In this document: positions 1 through 9,277 of the stretch, one piece after another
Position numbering within the stretch: position 1 is the first letter of the stretch
Layout: each line of letters begins with the position of its first letter
NCBI RefSeq assembly: GCF_003719305.1
Contig: NZ_RARC01000001.1
Span: 372,001 to 436,000 of the forward strand
Origin: Mycolicibacterium stellerae
GTDB lineage: Bacteria; Actinomycetota; Actinomycetes; Mycobacteriales; Mycobacteriaceae
Length of the DNA stretch: 64,000 bases
Direction of reading: 5' to 3'
The notes under the pieces: model-generated
Databases searched by the model: none
Seen by the model: the letters and a program-made list of their open reading frames with translations, nothing else
What the model was told of the DNA's origin: nothing
Made by a program: the position numbers and the translations under genes

Positions 1-1592
1 GGGCGGGGATCCTCGAAGCAGGCGCGGTGGTGTGCGTCGACGATGACGACGCGCTCAACCTCGAAATGGCACTGCTGGCACGGCAAGCCAATTCCGACGT
101 GCGGGTCGTCGCCCGCCTCGCCAATACAGTTCTTCGCGAGGCGATGGCACAGGACAGCGGACCGGGGGCCATCCTCGACGTCGCCGACCTGGCCGCACCG
201 TCGGTCGTCGAGGCGTGCCTGTCCCGTTCCACGCACGTGATTTCGGCGGCGGGCATCGACTTCGTCGTGTCAGGAACGGATGCGCCGCGCGACGCCACCC
301 TGCGCGAGATGTACGGCGATCTGGCACCGGTGGCGGTGATCTACGGCGAGAGTTCGGACGAGCCGGGGGGCGTCGTGGTCTGCCCTGGACGCGACTTCTC
401 CGTCCGCCGGGGCGACTGGACCGCGATGATCGGCACCGCCGACGAGCTCGCCGCCCAGGGCATTGCCCTTCCGAAACCCCTGCCCCGCGTCAGGGCCCGC
501 CGGTCACCGTTGCAGCGGGTGACCGACGCCGTTCGCACGCTGCGCGACGACATCAACCCGATGTTCTACCGCGCACTGGCGGTGTCGATGACTCTGCTCC
601 TCGGTTCGACGGTGCTGCTGCGCTTCACCTACCAACATCCGCCAGGGATGAACTGGATCGACGCGCTGTACTTCAGCACCGAGACCATCGCCACGGTCGG
701 CTACGGCGACTTCAGCTTCATCGATCAGCCGTTGTGGCTGCGGATTTGGGGAATCGGGCTGATGTTCGCGGGCGTCACCACGACGGCGATCCTCGTTGCG
801 TTCATCGCCGACCTGCTGTTGTCGCGCCGGTTGGCGCGTTCGGCCGGACGCAGGCAAGTCAGGCACATGCACCACCACATCGTCGTCGTCGGCCTCGGTT
901 CGTTCGGGATCCGCGTGGCGGGCGACCTCAAGGCGGCCGGGCACGACGTGGTGGCCATCGAACGCAACGAGGACAGCCGCTACCTTGCGGCGGCAGGCGA
1001 ACTCGGCGTTCCGGTGATCTTCGGCGACGCCACCCTTCGCCAGACGCTCGAGTCGGCGCGCGTCGAGGAAGCCAGCGCCATCGCGGTGCTGACTCAGGAC
1101 GACATGGTGAACATCGAGGCGGGGATCGTGCTGCACGAGATGCTCGCGTCGCGAACGACGCCCGGCGTCAACCGTCCTCACGTGCCCACCGTCCTGCGGG
1201 TCTACGATCGCGCGCTGGGCGCTGCGGTTGCAAACCGGTTCACGTTCGACAATGTGCGCTCAACTGTCGAACTCGCCGCGCCCTGGTTCATCGGGGCGGC
1301 GATGGGCCTGCAGGTGTTCGGCACGTTCTCGGTGGGACAGGGATCGTTCATGGTCGGCGGCGTATACGTGAAGCTCGGCAGTGCACTCGACGGCATCCAC
1401 ATGACCGACATACCCACTCAGACGCGCGTCATCGCCGTCACCCGACCCGGCACCGCCGCCCGGTTGCACCCGAGGCGCGGCGACAAGCTCAGCGCGGGCG
1501 ATACGGCCTACCTGGTGGGGCCGTACCGGGAACTGCTGGACACCCTGCGCAAGGGACAGAGCGCAGGCGACATGGCCCCCGCGACAGGGTAA
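1..1592 (+). CDS. RCK-domain potassium channel, 5' end cut by window
   Basis: Predicted potassium channel with cytoplasmic nucleotide-binding RCK/TrkA-N domains. The reading frame is open to the first bases of the window, and the residues before the GTG at 27 (ending EAGAVV) continue a Rossmann fold, so the true start lies upstream and the gene is partial. Visible parts in order: the end of an N-terminal RCK-like domain, a membrane segment near residue 190 (counted from the GTG at 27), a pore loop with the selectivity filter TVGYGD near residue 220, a second membrane helix, then a TrkA-N domain starting VVGLGSFG near residue 290 and a C-terminal regulatory region. The seen part has one pore and an RCK domain on either side of it. 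It ends at a large hairpin facing the convergent amidohydrolase. Function is by family; ion preference is inferred from the filter. Confidence 0.85.
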   Translation, partial: AGILEAGAVVCVDDDDALNLEMALLARQANSDVRVVARLANTVLREAMAQDSGPGAILDVADLAAPSVVEACLSRSTHVISAAGIDFVVSGTDAPRDATLREMYGDLAPVAVIYGESSDEPGGVVVCPGRDFSVRRGDWTAMIGTADELAAQGIALPKPLPRVRARRSPLQRVTDAVRTLRDDINPMFYRALAVSMTLLLGSTVLLRFTYQHPPGMNWIDALYFSTETIATVGYGDFSFIDQPLWLRIWGIGLMFAGVTTTAILVAFIADLLLSRRLARSAGRRQVRHMHHHIVVVGLGSFGIRVAGDLKAAGHDVVAIERNEDSRYLAAAGELGVPVIFGDATLRQTLESARVEEASAIAVLTQDDMVNIEAGIVLHEMLASRTTPGVNRPHVPTVLRVYDRALGAAVANRFTFDNVRSTVELAAPWFIGAAMGLQVFGTFSVGQGSFMVGGVYVKLGSALDGIHMTDIPTQTRVIAVTRPGTAARLHPRRGDKLSAGDTAYLVGPYRELLDTLRKGQSAGDMAPATG

Positions 1593-1621
1593 CCGTCGGA
1601 AATGCGGGTCACCTTTCCCGC

Positions 1622-1679
1622 CGAGCAGACGCAAAAGTACCCATTTCACGCGCGTTTCGGGTACATATGCGTCTGCTCG
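1622..1679. terminator. Large inverted repeat between convergent genes
   Basis: Arms at 1622-1642 and 1659-1679 (21 nt each, two mismatches) start CGAGCAGACGC and enclose a 16-nt loop. The element lies between the stop of the channel gene and the stop of the amidohydrolase, so it could end transcription from both sides. It has no U-tract. Role is inferred from placement. Confidence 0.65.
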
Positions 1680-1716
1680 CGCTGGGAACGCTGCTCGCGC
1701 TAAGGCGGTGGGAACG

Positions 1717-2607
1717 CTAGGCGGTGACGCCGAGGACCCGCAGGGCGTTCTCCTTGAAGATCAGCGGCAGCACCTCGGGCTTCATGTCCAGCGCCTCGAA
1801 GTCGCGACGCCACCGGTCCACCTCGATGTACGGGTAGTCCGTCCCGAACAGGACCTTGGTGCTCAGCTGACGGTTGGCCGCGCGGACCAGCTGCGGCGGG
1901 AAGTACTTGGGCGACCAGCCGGACAGGTCGATGTACACGTTCGCCTTGTGCGTGGCGATCGAGATCTGCGCGTCTACCCACGGCACCGCCGGATGCGCCA
2001 TCACGATCGTCAGCTCCGGAAAATCGGCGGCGACATCGTCGAGAAGCATCGGGTCGGAGTACCGCAGCTTGACGCCGTGACCGCCCGGCAGTCCGGACCC
2101 GATGCCGGTCTGGCCGGTGTGGAACAGCGCGGGCACGCCCGCATCGGCGATCGCGGAGTAGATCGGATAGTAGGCGCGGTCGTTGGGCTCGAAGCCCTGC
2201 AGGCTGGGATGGAACTTGAAGCCCTTGACGCCCAGTTCGACCTGGCGCTGCACCCCCTGCACGGCCTCCTCGCCGGTCAGCGGGTCGACGGTGCCGAACG
2301 GGATCAGCACGTCGTTGTTTCGCGCCGCGCCTTCGATCAGGTTCTCGACGGAGTTGGGCGGACGGCCCGACACCGTCTGCGAGTCGATGGTGAACACCAC
2401 AGCCGCGGTGTTGCGCTGCCGGTAGTACTCGGCGACGGAGTCGACAGTGGTCGGCTCGGAGTCCAGCTTGAAGTATTGCTTGGTCGCCGTGATCAGCTCG
2501 TCGTCGTATGCGTGGTGGCCATGGTCGTCGGCCTCGACGTGGGTGTGGATGTCGATCGCGTCGACGGCGTCGAAATCGATACCGTAGTCATACTTTTCGC
2601 CGGCCAT
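1717..2607 (-). CDS. Amidohydrolase-2 family metal-dependent hydrolase
   Basis: A 296-residue TIM-barrel hydrolase of the amidohydrolase-related family (the ACMSD/decarboxylase-like branch). Metal ligands can be followed along the chain: IDIHTHVE near residue 18, LFHTGQ near residue 165, VMAHPAVPW near residue 200 and FGTDYPY near residue 255. The ATG at 2607 is the first start in frame and gives a normal family length. It is the last gene of the minus-strand run that begins at echA6, separated from the SRPBCC gene by 85 bp containing two hairpins, so it may have its own transcript. No substrate can be read from the sequence; members hydrolyse or decarboxylate small aromatic or heterocyclic acids. 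Confidence 0.85.
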   Translation of the reverse strand: MAGEKYDYGIDFDAVDAIDIHTHVEADDHGHHAYDDELITATKQYFKLDSEPTTVDSVAEYYRQRNTAAVVFTIDSQTVSGRPPNSVENLIEGAARNNDVLIPFGTVDPLTGEEAVQGVQRQVELGVKGFKFHPSLQGFEPNDRAYYPIYSAIADAGVPALFHTGQTGIGSGLPGGHGVKLRYSDPMLLDDVAADFPELTIVMAHPAVPWVDAQISIATHKANVYIDLSGWSPKYFPPQLVRAANRQLSTKVLFGTDYPYIEVDRWRRDFEALDMKPEVLPLIFKENALRVLGVTA

Positions 2608-2641
2608 CAGTGCATCCTCCCATGCGACTCGGGCGTGATCA

Positions 2642-2684
2642 GTTGCGCTGCGCGCAACCAGTCACGTCGAAATCGCTGACTGGT
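2642..2684. promoter_or_regulatory. Two adjoining inverted repeats
   Basis: GTTGCGC-TGC-GCGCAAC (2642-2658) is followed by ACCAGTCA and TGACTGGT (2657-2664 and 2677-2684), both with perfect arms. They sit between the SRPBCC toxin-like gene and the amidohydrolase. They could be an attenuator/terminator or an operator; the sequence does not decide. Confidence 0.4.
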
Positions 2685-2692
2685 GTAGCCCG

Positions 2693-3130
2693 TCAGGCCG
2701 GGGCGAAGGTGCTCCTGAACCTGTTCAGCGAATCGCGGATGTCGCCCTTCAGCGCCGCGGCGACCACCATGCCGATCGGGCCGAACAACGCGGGGCCGCC
2801 GAGATGGACGTCGAAGGTGACCGTCGACCCGTTAGCGGCCGGCTTGACCTTCCCCATCAGCTTGACCTTGACGCCGCCGACACCTTCGCCGTTCAGCGTC
2901 ATGGCCTCCGACGGTTTGAAGTGGACGATGGTCCACTTGATCCGGTTCGGCATGCCCTTCACCTCGACGATCGACTCGACGACCGCCCCCTTTTCCAGGG
3001 TCTCGGGCAGCTTGCTGCGCCAAACCCGGTGAATGGTCAGCCACTCCTTGTAGCGCGACAGATCCGAGGCGCATTCCCATGCCTGCTCTGGCGGCAGTGG
3101 AACATCAACGGAGACAGACAGTTTCGCCAT
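2693..3130 (-). CDS. SRPBCC-family toxin of an Rv0909/Rv0910-type TA pair
   Basis: A 145-residue START/SRPBCC-fold protein. The N-terminal LSVSVDVPLPPEQAWE strand-helix, the DLSRYKEW stretch and a long C-terminal helix are typical of the polyketide-cyclase-like fold. It lies 3 bp downstream of a 60-residue gene matching the MT0933-type antitoxin. In M. tuberculosis the equivalent pair Rv0909/Rv0910 behaves as antitoxin and toxin, which is the basis for the call. The toxin mechanism is not established, and this fold normally binds a hydrophobic ligand. Start ATG at 3130. Confidence 0.8.
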   Translation of the reverse strand: MAKLSVSVDVPLPPEQAWECASDLSRYKEWLTIHRVWRSKLPETLEKGAVVESIVEVKGMPNRIKWTIVHFKPSEAMTLNGEGVGGVKVKLMGKVKPAANGSTVTFDVHLGGPALFGPIGMVVAAALKGDIRDSLNRFRSTFAPA

Positions 3131-3133
3131 GTG

Positions 3134-3316
3134 TCAGGGCGTTTGCGGATCCGTCTTGTCGACAGCCTTCTTCGCGGCGTCCTGCACCTTGTCGACCTGG
3201 CTGGTGTATTTACCTTGAGTCTTCTTGTCGACGATGTCGCCAGCCTTGTCGATCGCGGTCTCCACCTTGTCGGCGTTCTTCGATACGACGCCCTTGACCT
3301 TGTCTAGAAATCCCAT
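3134..3316 (-). CDS. MT0933-like antitoxin
   Basis: A 60-residue, highly charged, helix-rich protein (N-terminus [10 protein letters not shown], then a repeated DKV/DKA pattern and the segment VDKKTQGKY). It matches the Rv0909 antitoxin family, normally about 59 residues. It precedes its toxin partner by 3 bp, the usual antitoxin-first order, and lies 47 bp downstream of ctpE. The ATG at 3316 fits family length. The Lys/Asp-rich amphipathic repeats suggest a largely disordered partner-binding protein. Confidence 0.8.
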   Translation of the reverse strand: MGFLDKVKGVVSKNADKVETAIDKAGDIVDKKTQGKYTSQVDKVQDAAKKAVDKTDPQTP

Positions 3317-3328
3317 GGGCTCACCCTA

Positions 3329-3355
3329 CAGCGCCGACGAGCGCTCGTGCGAGGA
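3329..3355 (+). repeat. Diverged copy of the GAGCGCTCG-centred repeat
   Basis: The segment around GACGAGCGCTCGTGCGAG resembles the 33-bp repeat unit found between prrA and prrB and the copy between moaC and mog. Here it lies between the ctpE stop and the antitoxin start. The core CGAGCGCTCG is self-complementary. Similarity was judged by eye and is partial. Confidence 0.4.
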
Positions 3356-3363
3356 GCCGTCAG

Positions 3364-5769
3364 CTACCTCCAGAGCCGTCGGCCGCTCCCGGTGAGGGCA
3401 CCCTGAACCCACCACAGAACCTCGATGACGGCCGCCCCGACGACGCCGATGCCCAGCGCAATCGAGGTCACCGCGAGGTTCGACGGATCCAGCATGAACA
3501 TCTTCTGAGCTAGGGGAATTGAGAAAATCACGACATATGCCAGCCCGGAGACGGCGACCAACACCACCCGCCACCACTCGTAGGGCCTTGCCACCACCGC
3601 CAGCACCCACACCGCTGTCACCAGCAACGTGATCAGCGCCGCCGTCGAAGCCTGCGTCTGCTGCGTTTCGGTGGCCCCGCGCCCCTCATACGCAACGAGA
3701 TACGACACGAACGTGGCGATGCCGACCACGAGCCCGGACGGAAGCGCCGACGTCATCACCCGGCGCACGAAGCCCGGATACGCCCGCTCGCTGTTGGGTG
3801 CCAGCGACAGCACAAACGCCGGAATGCCGATGGTGAACCAGGCCGCGATCGTGACGTGAATCGGCTGAAACGGGAACGGCAACGGGGCCGACCCGAAGAA
3901 TTTCGACGCCAGCCCCGCAAAGCCGACCAGCATCGCCAGCAGCACCGAGTACACGGTCTTGGTGAGGAACAGGTTGGACACCCGCTCGATGTTGCCGATG
4001 ACCCGGCGGCCCTCGGCGACGACGAATGGCAGCGTCGCGAACTTGTTGTCCAACAACACAATCTGGGCCACGGCCCGTGATGCCGCGCTGCCCGCGCCCA
4101 TCGCGACGCCGATGTCGGCGTCCTTGAGCGCCAGCACGTCGTTGACGCCGTCGCCGGTCATCGCGACCGTGTGCCCTCGGGACTGCAACGCATGCACCAT
4201 GGCCCGCTTCTGGTCGGGCCGCACCCGGCCGAAGGTGGTGCACTCCTCCAGCGTGTCGGCAAGCTGCTCCGCGTCGTCCGGCAGCTCGCGGGCATCCATC
4301 GTCTCGCCATCGAGGCCGAGCGAACCAGCGACCGCACCCACCGAAACCGCGTTGTCCCCGGAGATGACCTTGATCGAAACCTTCTGCGAGGCAAAGTAAT
4401 CAAGGGTGTCACGAGCGTCGGGCCTGATCCGCTGCTCGAGCACCACCAACGCCACCGGTGTCACGGTGCCAGGCGCGTCGGCATCGTCGACCGGTAGATC
4501 ACTCGACCCCAGCAGCAGCACCCGCAGGCCCTGGCTGCCGATCTGTTCGGCTTGTTCGGCGGCCGGCGTCGCCGGGCCGAGCAGCACGTCCGGTGCTCCG
4601 ATCACCCAGTTGCCGTTGTCGCCGTAGGAGGTTCCGCTCCACTTCGTCGCCGACTTGAACGGTGCCGTCGCGGTCGCCGTCCAGCCCGGCGGCATCTTGT
4701 ACGCCTCGCCGATCGCCTGCATGCTGGCGTTCGGGCGCGGGTCGTCGACGGCCAACTGTGCCAGCACGTTTCCGACGTCACCCTCGTCCAGCCGCTGCAG
4801 ATCCGATACCCGCATACCGTTTTCGGTCAGCGTGCCGGTCTTGTCGGCGCACACCACGTCGACGCGGGCCAGACCCTCGATCGCGGGCAGCTCGTTGACC
4901 AGACACTGCCGCCGGCCAAGCCGAATAACGCCGACGGCGAACGCGACCGAGGTCATCAGCACCAGGCCCTCGGGCACCATCGGAACGAGGGCGCCGACCA
5001 TGCGCAGCACCGATTCCTGCCAGCCCGCGTCGGTGGTGAAAAGCTGTGTGTAGATGATCAGCAGTCCGGCGGGCACCAGCAGGTAGGTGATGAACTGCAG
5101 GATCGTGTTGATCCCGGTGCGCAGTTCGGATTTCACCAGGGTGAACTTGCTGGCTTCCTCGGCCAGCCGCGCGGCATAGGCCTCCCGGCCGACCTTGGTG
5201 GCGCGGTACGCGCCACTGCCGGACACCACGAAACTGCCCGACATCACCGGGTCGCCCGCGTCCTTGTCGATGGGGTCGGCCTCACCGGTGAGCAGAGACT
5301 CGTCGACTTCGAGGTTGTTCTCCTCGACGATGTCGCCGTCAACGACGATCTGGTCCCCCGGCCCGAGCTCGATGATGTCGTCGAGCACCACGTCGCTGGG
5401 CAGTCGCGCCTCTGTTCCGGATTGCCTGCGCACCAACGGTTTCGCCTGCCCGACGATCGCAAGCTTGTCCAGGGTCTGTTTGGCACGCAGTTCCTGGATG
5501 ATGCCGATCGCGCTGTTGGCGATGATCAGCAGCCCGAAGGCGCCGTTGATGATCGACCCCGTCGACAGCACGATGATCAGCAGCACGCCGAGGATCGCGT
5601 TGATCCGGGTGAACACGTTGGCGCGCACGATCTCGGAGACGCTGCGCGCCGCCCGCGTCGGGACGTCGTTGGTCTTGCCCTCGGCGACCCGCGCAGCGAC
5701 TTCGGCGTCGGACAGCCCGGCGGCGACGACGGCCGCAGCCGCGCTGCCGGCGACCTCGGATCCGGTCAT
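3364..5769 (-). CDS. ctpE: CtpE P-type cation (calcium) ATPase
   Basis: An 801-residue P-type ATPase. Visible motifs: actuator loop TGEAD (161-165), transmembrane PEGL (about 267), phosphorylation site DKTGT (Asp309), hinge TGDGVND, and about eight to ten hydrophobic segments. The start is the ATG at 5769, which overlaps the stop of the upstream lipoprotein gene (TCAT on the + strand), implying translational coupling; longer in-frame starts would run into that gene. The length matches Rv0908 (about 797). In M. smegmatis CtpE is reported as a calcium importer, so calcium is the likely substrate; specificity here is inferred. It is preceded by two hydrolases and followed by a TA pair. Confidence 0.92.
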   Translation of the reverse strand: MTGSEVAGSAAAAVVAAGLSDAEVAARVAEGKTNDVPTRAARSVSEIVRANVFTRINAILGVLLIIVLSTGSIINGAFGLLIIANSAIGIIQELRAKQTLDKLAIVGQAKPLVRRQSGTEARLPSDVVLDDIIELGPGDQIVVDGDIVEENNLEVDESLLTGEADPIDKDAGDPVMSGSFVVSGSGAYRATKVGREAYAARLAEEASKFTLVKSELRTGINTILQFITYLLVPAGLLIIYTQLFTTDAGWQESVLRMVGALVPMVPEGLVLMTSVAFAVGVIRLGRRQCLVNELPAIEGLARVDVVCADKTGTLTENGMRVSDLQRLDEGDVGNVLAQLAVDDPRPNASMQAIGEAYKMPPGWTATATAPFKSATKWSGTSYGDNGNWVIGAPDVLLGPATPAAEQAEQIGSQGLRVLLLGSSDLPVDDADAPGTVTPVALVVLEQRIRPDARDTLDYFASQKVSIKVISGDNAVSVGAVAGSLGLDGETMDARELPDDAEQLADTLEECTTFGRVRPDQKRAMVHALQSRGHTVAMTGDGVNDVLALKDADIGVAMGAGSAASRAVAQIVLLDNKFATLPFVVAEGRRVIGNIERVSNLFLTKTVYSVLLAMLVGFAGLASKFFGSAPLPFPFQPIHVTIAAWFTIGIPAFVLSLAPNSERAYPGFVRRVMTSALPSGLVVGIATFVSYLVAYEGRGATETQQTQASTAALITLLVTAVWVLAVVARPYEWWRVVLVAVSGLAYVVIFSIPLAQKMFMLDPSNLAVTSIALGIGVVGAAVIEVLWWVQGALTGSGRRLWR

Positions 5770-7340
5770 CGGGTGAATGTCCCCTTGCCCATTTCGTCGT
5801 AGTACTCCAGCGTCAACTTGTTCCCGTCGAAGGTGGCCTTGCCGATCGATCCCGGTGGGGAGTTCTCGCTGACCCAGTCGTAGGTGAAGACGTTCCCATC
5901 CCAATTGATCAGCGGCACCTTGAGTTTTGAGCCCAGCTCGAGCTGCAGATTGCCGTCTTTCCTGCTGACCCGTGCCGGCCCCCAGTACGCGTTGTTGTAC
6001 GTGCCGACATAAGACGACAGCGGCGCGGATGGAGAAGGGTTCGCCGGTGGCTTCTTGCCGACCAACGAGCCGACGGGCTGCTCGTCCGGCAGGAGCAGTT
6101 GTTGGTACAGGTTGAACCAGTCCTCGCGCACCTCGCCGAACTGCACGAGATCGGCGAACTGAGCGTTGAGCGCTTCTGGCACACCGGATGCTGTGCCGTT
6201 GGTCAACGCGACGATCGCCACGTCGGCCGACGGGAGGATGACGAAGTTGGTGCCCGCCCCCAATTCGAAGCCGCCCGAATGGCTGAACTGCGTGCGTCCG
6301 GCCGATGTGGTGGACACGTTGAAGCCGTAGCCGTAGAACCCCGACCGCATCGCGGGCTCCGACGGCGGGCTCGAGACGATCTGCGGTGAGATCGCCGGCA
6401 GCAACGCCTCGGGGTGCACAATCTGCCTTCCCTCGTAAGTACCGTTGCCGAGAACCATCGCCAGCCAGCGCGCCACGTCACTCACCGATGCGCTGGCACC
6501 GCCTGCGGGCGCCTCGGGCTGCGCGTCGCGCGTGTAGAGCGGCTCATAGGAGCCGTCGATGTGGATATGGCCGATGGCGCGATTCGGCCTCGCCTCGAAG
6601 TCGGAGAACCGGAAACTCGCCGTCGACATCCCCAGCGGCTTCAGCACCGCCTCGTCGGCGAGGTCCTCCCATGACTTGCCCGCGCTTGCAGCCACCGCCT
6701 CGGCACCGGCCGTCAACCCGAAGTTGGTGTAGGCATACGAGATTCGGAACGGGTCCAGCGGTTGATCGCGGAGTCGGTCGAGCACGTAGCGGCGGTCATA
6801 CCCGAGGTCCTCCAGCATGTCGCCCGCGTGGTCGGGCAGCCCGGACCGGTGGGAGAACAGGTCACCGACGTTGACCATCTTGGTGACCGCGGGATCGGAG
6901 AGCGCGAACCACGGCAGCTTCGACACGATCGCGGTGTCCCATCCGATCGCCTTCACGCCCACCTGGTGGGCCACGACGGTCGATGAGATCGACTTGGACA
7001 CCGATGCCAACTGGAACACGGTGTCGGGATCCACCTTCTTGCCCGCTTTGACGTCCCTGACACCAAAACCCTTGGCGTAGATCGTTTTCCCACCGTGCAC
7101 CACCGCGACCGCCATACCGGGTATACCGGTCTTGCGCATCAGCTCGTCGGCGATTCCGTCCAGCTTGGCGACGGCGTTCTCGACGGCGTTCTCCGGCAGC
7201 GGAACACCGGGCACCAGCGGCGGCAGCACATCGGACAGCGTCGGCTTGGGTTCTTCGGCGGACGGTTTCGACTCGCCGGCCGATCCGGAATCGCAGGCTG
7301 CCAACACCGATATCGCGGCGGCGGAAGCGATTAGTCGCAT
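5766..7340 (-). CDS. Serine beta-lactamase/penicillin-binding-like lipoprotein
   Basis: A 524-residue secreted serine hydrolase of the beta-lactamase class C / DD-peptidase-like family. From the ATG at 7340 the N-terminus is a lipoprotein signal ending in LAAC, so it should be lipid-anchored outside the membrane. Active-site motifs: SVSK (SxxK), YTN (Tyr nucleophile activator) and HSGG (the KTG-equivalent). A C-terminal beta-rich domain follows, as in esterase/beta-lactamase fusions. A GTG at 7373 would add 11 residues before the signal peptide and is less likely. Corresponds to Rv0907. It is coupled to ctpE by a 4-bp overlap. Substrate unknown; an esterase or peptidase is possible. Confidence 0.85.
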   Translation of the reverse strand: MRLIASAAAISVLAACDSGSAGESKPSAEEPKPTLSDVLPPLVPGVPLPENAVENAVAKLDGIADELMRKTGIPGMAVAVVHGGKTIYAKGFGVRDVKAGKKVDPDTVFQLASVSKSISSTVVAHQVGVKAIGWDTAIVSKLPWFALSDPAVTKMVNVGDLFSHRSGLPDHAGDMLEDLGYDRRYVLDRLRDQPLDPFRISYAYTNFGLTAGAEAVAASAGKSWEDLADEAVLKPLGMSTASFRFSDFEARPNRAIGHIHIDGSYEPLYTRDAQPEAPAGGASASVSDVARWLAMVLGNGTYEGRQIVHPEALLPAISPQIVSSPPSEPAMRSGFYGYGFNVSTTSAGRTQFSHSGGFELGAGTNFVILPSADVAIVALTNGTASGVPEALNAQFADLVQFGEVREDWFNLYQQLLLPDEQPVGSLVGKKPPANPSPSAPLSSYVGTYNNAYWGPARVSRKDGNLQLELGSKLKVPLINWDGNVFTYDWVSENSPPGSIGKATFDGNKLTLEYYDEMGKGTFTR

Positions 7341-7382
7341 GCACAAGACGCTGCCTCTGATCACAGCCAGCACGCTAGCCGG

Positions 7383-8510
7383 TTATCGCTGCCACCACGG
7401 GTCGAACGCAGACGGCGCGCTGGGTGCCGTCGGGTCGATGCGTTCGCCTGGCCTCGGCACCACCACCTCGACGCCCGCCGGATCAGCCGCGGCAAGCAGC
7501 CGTTCGATGGGCTCGGCCCACGGGTGCGGCGCGAGCCGAAACGTGGCCCAGTGGATCGGCAGCAACAGCCCCTTTCCGGCTTCGGCGATGTCGAGGTGGG
7601 CCCGCACGGCTTCTTCGGGGTTCATGTGAATGTCCGGCCATGCGGGGTGGTAGGCGCCTACCGGCAGCAGCGACACGTCGAACGGCCCGTGATCCATGCC
7701 GATCTCGGCGAAGCTCTTCGTATAGCCGGTATCGCCGCCGAAGAACGCCCGATGTCGCGGGCCGATGATCACCCATGACGCCCACAGTGTGGTGTTGCGG
7801 GTGAGCAGCCGCCCGGAGAAATGCCGGGCCGGAGTGCACACCAGCGTCAGATCACCGATTTGATGGCTCTCGTGCCAGTCGAGTTCGACGATGCGATTGT
7901 CGGGAATTCGCCACTTGCGCAGGTGCGCTCCGACCCCCAACGGCACCACGAACGGCGCGCGCTGACTGTGCGCCAACGCGACGATCGTGTCCATGTCGAG
8001 GTGGTCGTAGTGGTCGTGGCTGATGATCACCGCATCCAACGCAGGAAGCGCCTGCAGAGGAACCGGCACCTCGTGCATCCGTTCAGGCCCGACCGTGCGG
8101 GACGGCGAGCAGCGCTTGCTCCACACCGGATCGGTCAGCACCCGGTAGCCGTCGACCTCGATCAGCGCCGAGGAGTGCCCGTACCAGCTGGCCGCGAGGT
8201 CAACCGGGGTGGTCTGGACCTTCGGCGGCACCGCCAGCGGGATGGGTTTACCCGGCCGCGCCGAGTCGCGCGAGCCGACCAACTCCCAGAGGAGCATGCG
8301 CTGCTGCTCCCGGTCCAGGCTGATCGACGACGCCGGATCGACGTTGACGAACACGCCGTCCTGGTAGTTGGGCGAGCGCCGGGCCACCGGCCAGATCTCA
8401 TCGGGCCGCGCGCCGACGGCCCTCGGAGAGCCCTGCAGCGCCCGCAACACCCAGCCGCTCGCCGCGACGGTGGCCGTCCCGACGGCAAATCGCAGCGCAG
8501 CGCCCAGCAT
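7383..8510 (-). CDS. Metallo-beta-lactamase-fold hydrolase (NAPE-PLD/UlaG-like)
   Basis: A 375-residue protein with an N-terminal hydrophobic segment and a metallo-beta-lactamase core. The zinc motif HDHYDH (in IISHDHYDHLD, near residue 160), later ligands in PARHFSGR and GGDTGY, and a final PIHW are all present. The architecture is that of the lactamase_B_2 group that includes N-acyl-phosphatidylethanolamine phospholipase D; the M. tuberculosis equivalent is Rv0906. It follows echA6 by 6 bp in the same operon, which suggests lipid or cell-envelope chemistry, but the substrate is not known. Confidence 0.85.
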   Translation of the reverse strand: MLGAALRFAVGTATVAASGWVLRALQGSPRAVGARPDEIWPVARRSPNYQDGVFVNVDPASSISLDREQQRMLLWELVGSRDSARPGKPIPLAVPPKVQTTPVDLAASWYGHSSALIEVDGYRVLTDPVWSKRCSPSRTVGPERMHEVPVPLQALPALDAVIISHDHYDHLDMDTIVALAHSQRAPFVVPLGVGAHLRKWRIPDNRIVELDWHESHQIGDLTLVCTPARHFSGRLLTRNTTLWASWVIIGPRHRAFFGGDTGYTKSFAEIGMDHGPFDVSLLPVGAYHPAWPDIHMNPEEAVRAHLDIAEAGKGLLLPIHWATFRLAPHPWAEPIERLLAAADPAGVEVVVPRPGERIDPTAPSAPSAFDPWWQR

Positions 8511-8516
8511 GTGCGG

Positions 8517-9251
8517 TCAGGCTCCCGTGAAGTTCGGCGGACGCTTCTCGATGCGGGCGACCTGTGCCTCGATCACGTCCTGGCTTCCCCAGGCCCTCTC
8601 GAACATCTGCTGGTGCTCGGGCCTCGGTTCCTCGTAGGCGCCGTCGTCGTTGAGCACGCGCTTGGCGTGCTGCAGGGCCAACGGCGCGAACCCGGCGATC
8701 TCCGCGGCCCAGGCCTGCGCATCGGCCAGTGTCCCGATCCGGTTGGCCAGCCCGGTCTGCAGCGCGACATCTGAGGTGAGCCGCTCTGCGCCGAACAACA
8801 TTCCCCTTGCCCGCCCGGCTCCAACCAGTGAGGTCAACCGCCGGATACTCCAATTGTCCAGCGCCAAACCATATTTCGCGACGGGGAACTGGAAGTACGC
8901 CTCGGGTGCGACGACGCGCAGATCGCAGATCAACGACAGAATGACGCCTGCCCCGATCGCAGGTCCGTTGATCGCACCGATGACCGGTACCGGCGCCTGG
9001 TCGATCGCGAGGTTCAGCGCCTTGGCCTTGTCGGGCAGTTCCTCGGCGACACCCGCCGCGTCGGTGAGGTCGGCGCCCGAGCTGAACACGTGGCCCTGGC
9101 CGGTCAGCACGATCGCTCGGACATCCTCGGCGGCGGCCTTCTCGACCGCTTCGCGCAATCCGTCGACGAGTTCGCCGTTCAAGGCGTTGCGCCGCTCGGC
9201 GCGTTGCATCTCCAGGGTCATCACGTGGCCGTCGCGGGTCACACCAATCAT
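8517..9251 (-). CDS. echA6: EchA6, crotonase-fold acyl-CoA shuttle
   Basis: A 244-residue crotonase-fold protein matching EchA6 (243 residues in M. tuberculosis). The CoA/oxyanion region [11 protein letters not shown] and the segment [17 protein letters not shown] are visible. Known work on EchA6 describes a catalytically inactive family member that delivers fatty acyl-CoA to FAS-II for mycolic acid synthesis and is the target of tetrahydropyrazo-pyrimidine inhibitors. The ATG at 9251 sits exactly 6 nt after a TAGGCT -10 box, so the mRNA is probably leaderless. It heads the minus-strand operon and is divergent from accD3 across 26 bp. Confidence 0.92.
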   Translation of the reverse strand: MIGVTRDGHVMTLEMQRAERRNALNGELVDGLREAVEKAAAEDVRAIVLTGQGHVFSSGADLTDAAGVAEELPDKAKALNLAIDQAPVPVIGAINGPAIGAGVILSLICDLRVVAPEAYFQFPVAKYGLALDNWSIRRLTSLVGAGRARGMLFGAERLTSDVALQTGLANRIGTLADAQAWAAEIAGFAPLALQHAKRVLNDDGAYEEPRPEHQQMFERAWGSQDVIEAQVARIEKRPPNFTGA

Positions 9252-9257
9252 GGGCCA

Positions 9258-9271
9258 AGCCTATATAGGGT
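9258..9271. promoter_or_regulatory. Mirror-image leaderless promoters of echA6 and accD3
   Basis: The palindrome CCTATATAGG (9260-9269) contributes to two -10 boxes. On the + strand TAGGGT (9266-9271) is followed by 6 nt and then the accD3 GTG. On the - strand TAGGCT (9263-9258) is followed by 6 nt and then the echA6 ATG. Both match the mycobacterial TANNNT box with transcription starting on the first base of the start codon. Seen directly; activity is inferred. Confidence 0.75.
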
Positions 9272-9277
9272 CTTCCT

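Noticed and set aside
215..1720. Long + strand frame overlapping the potassium channel
   Set aside because: Different phase of the same strand, Arg-rich translation with no domains.
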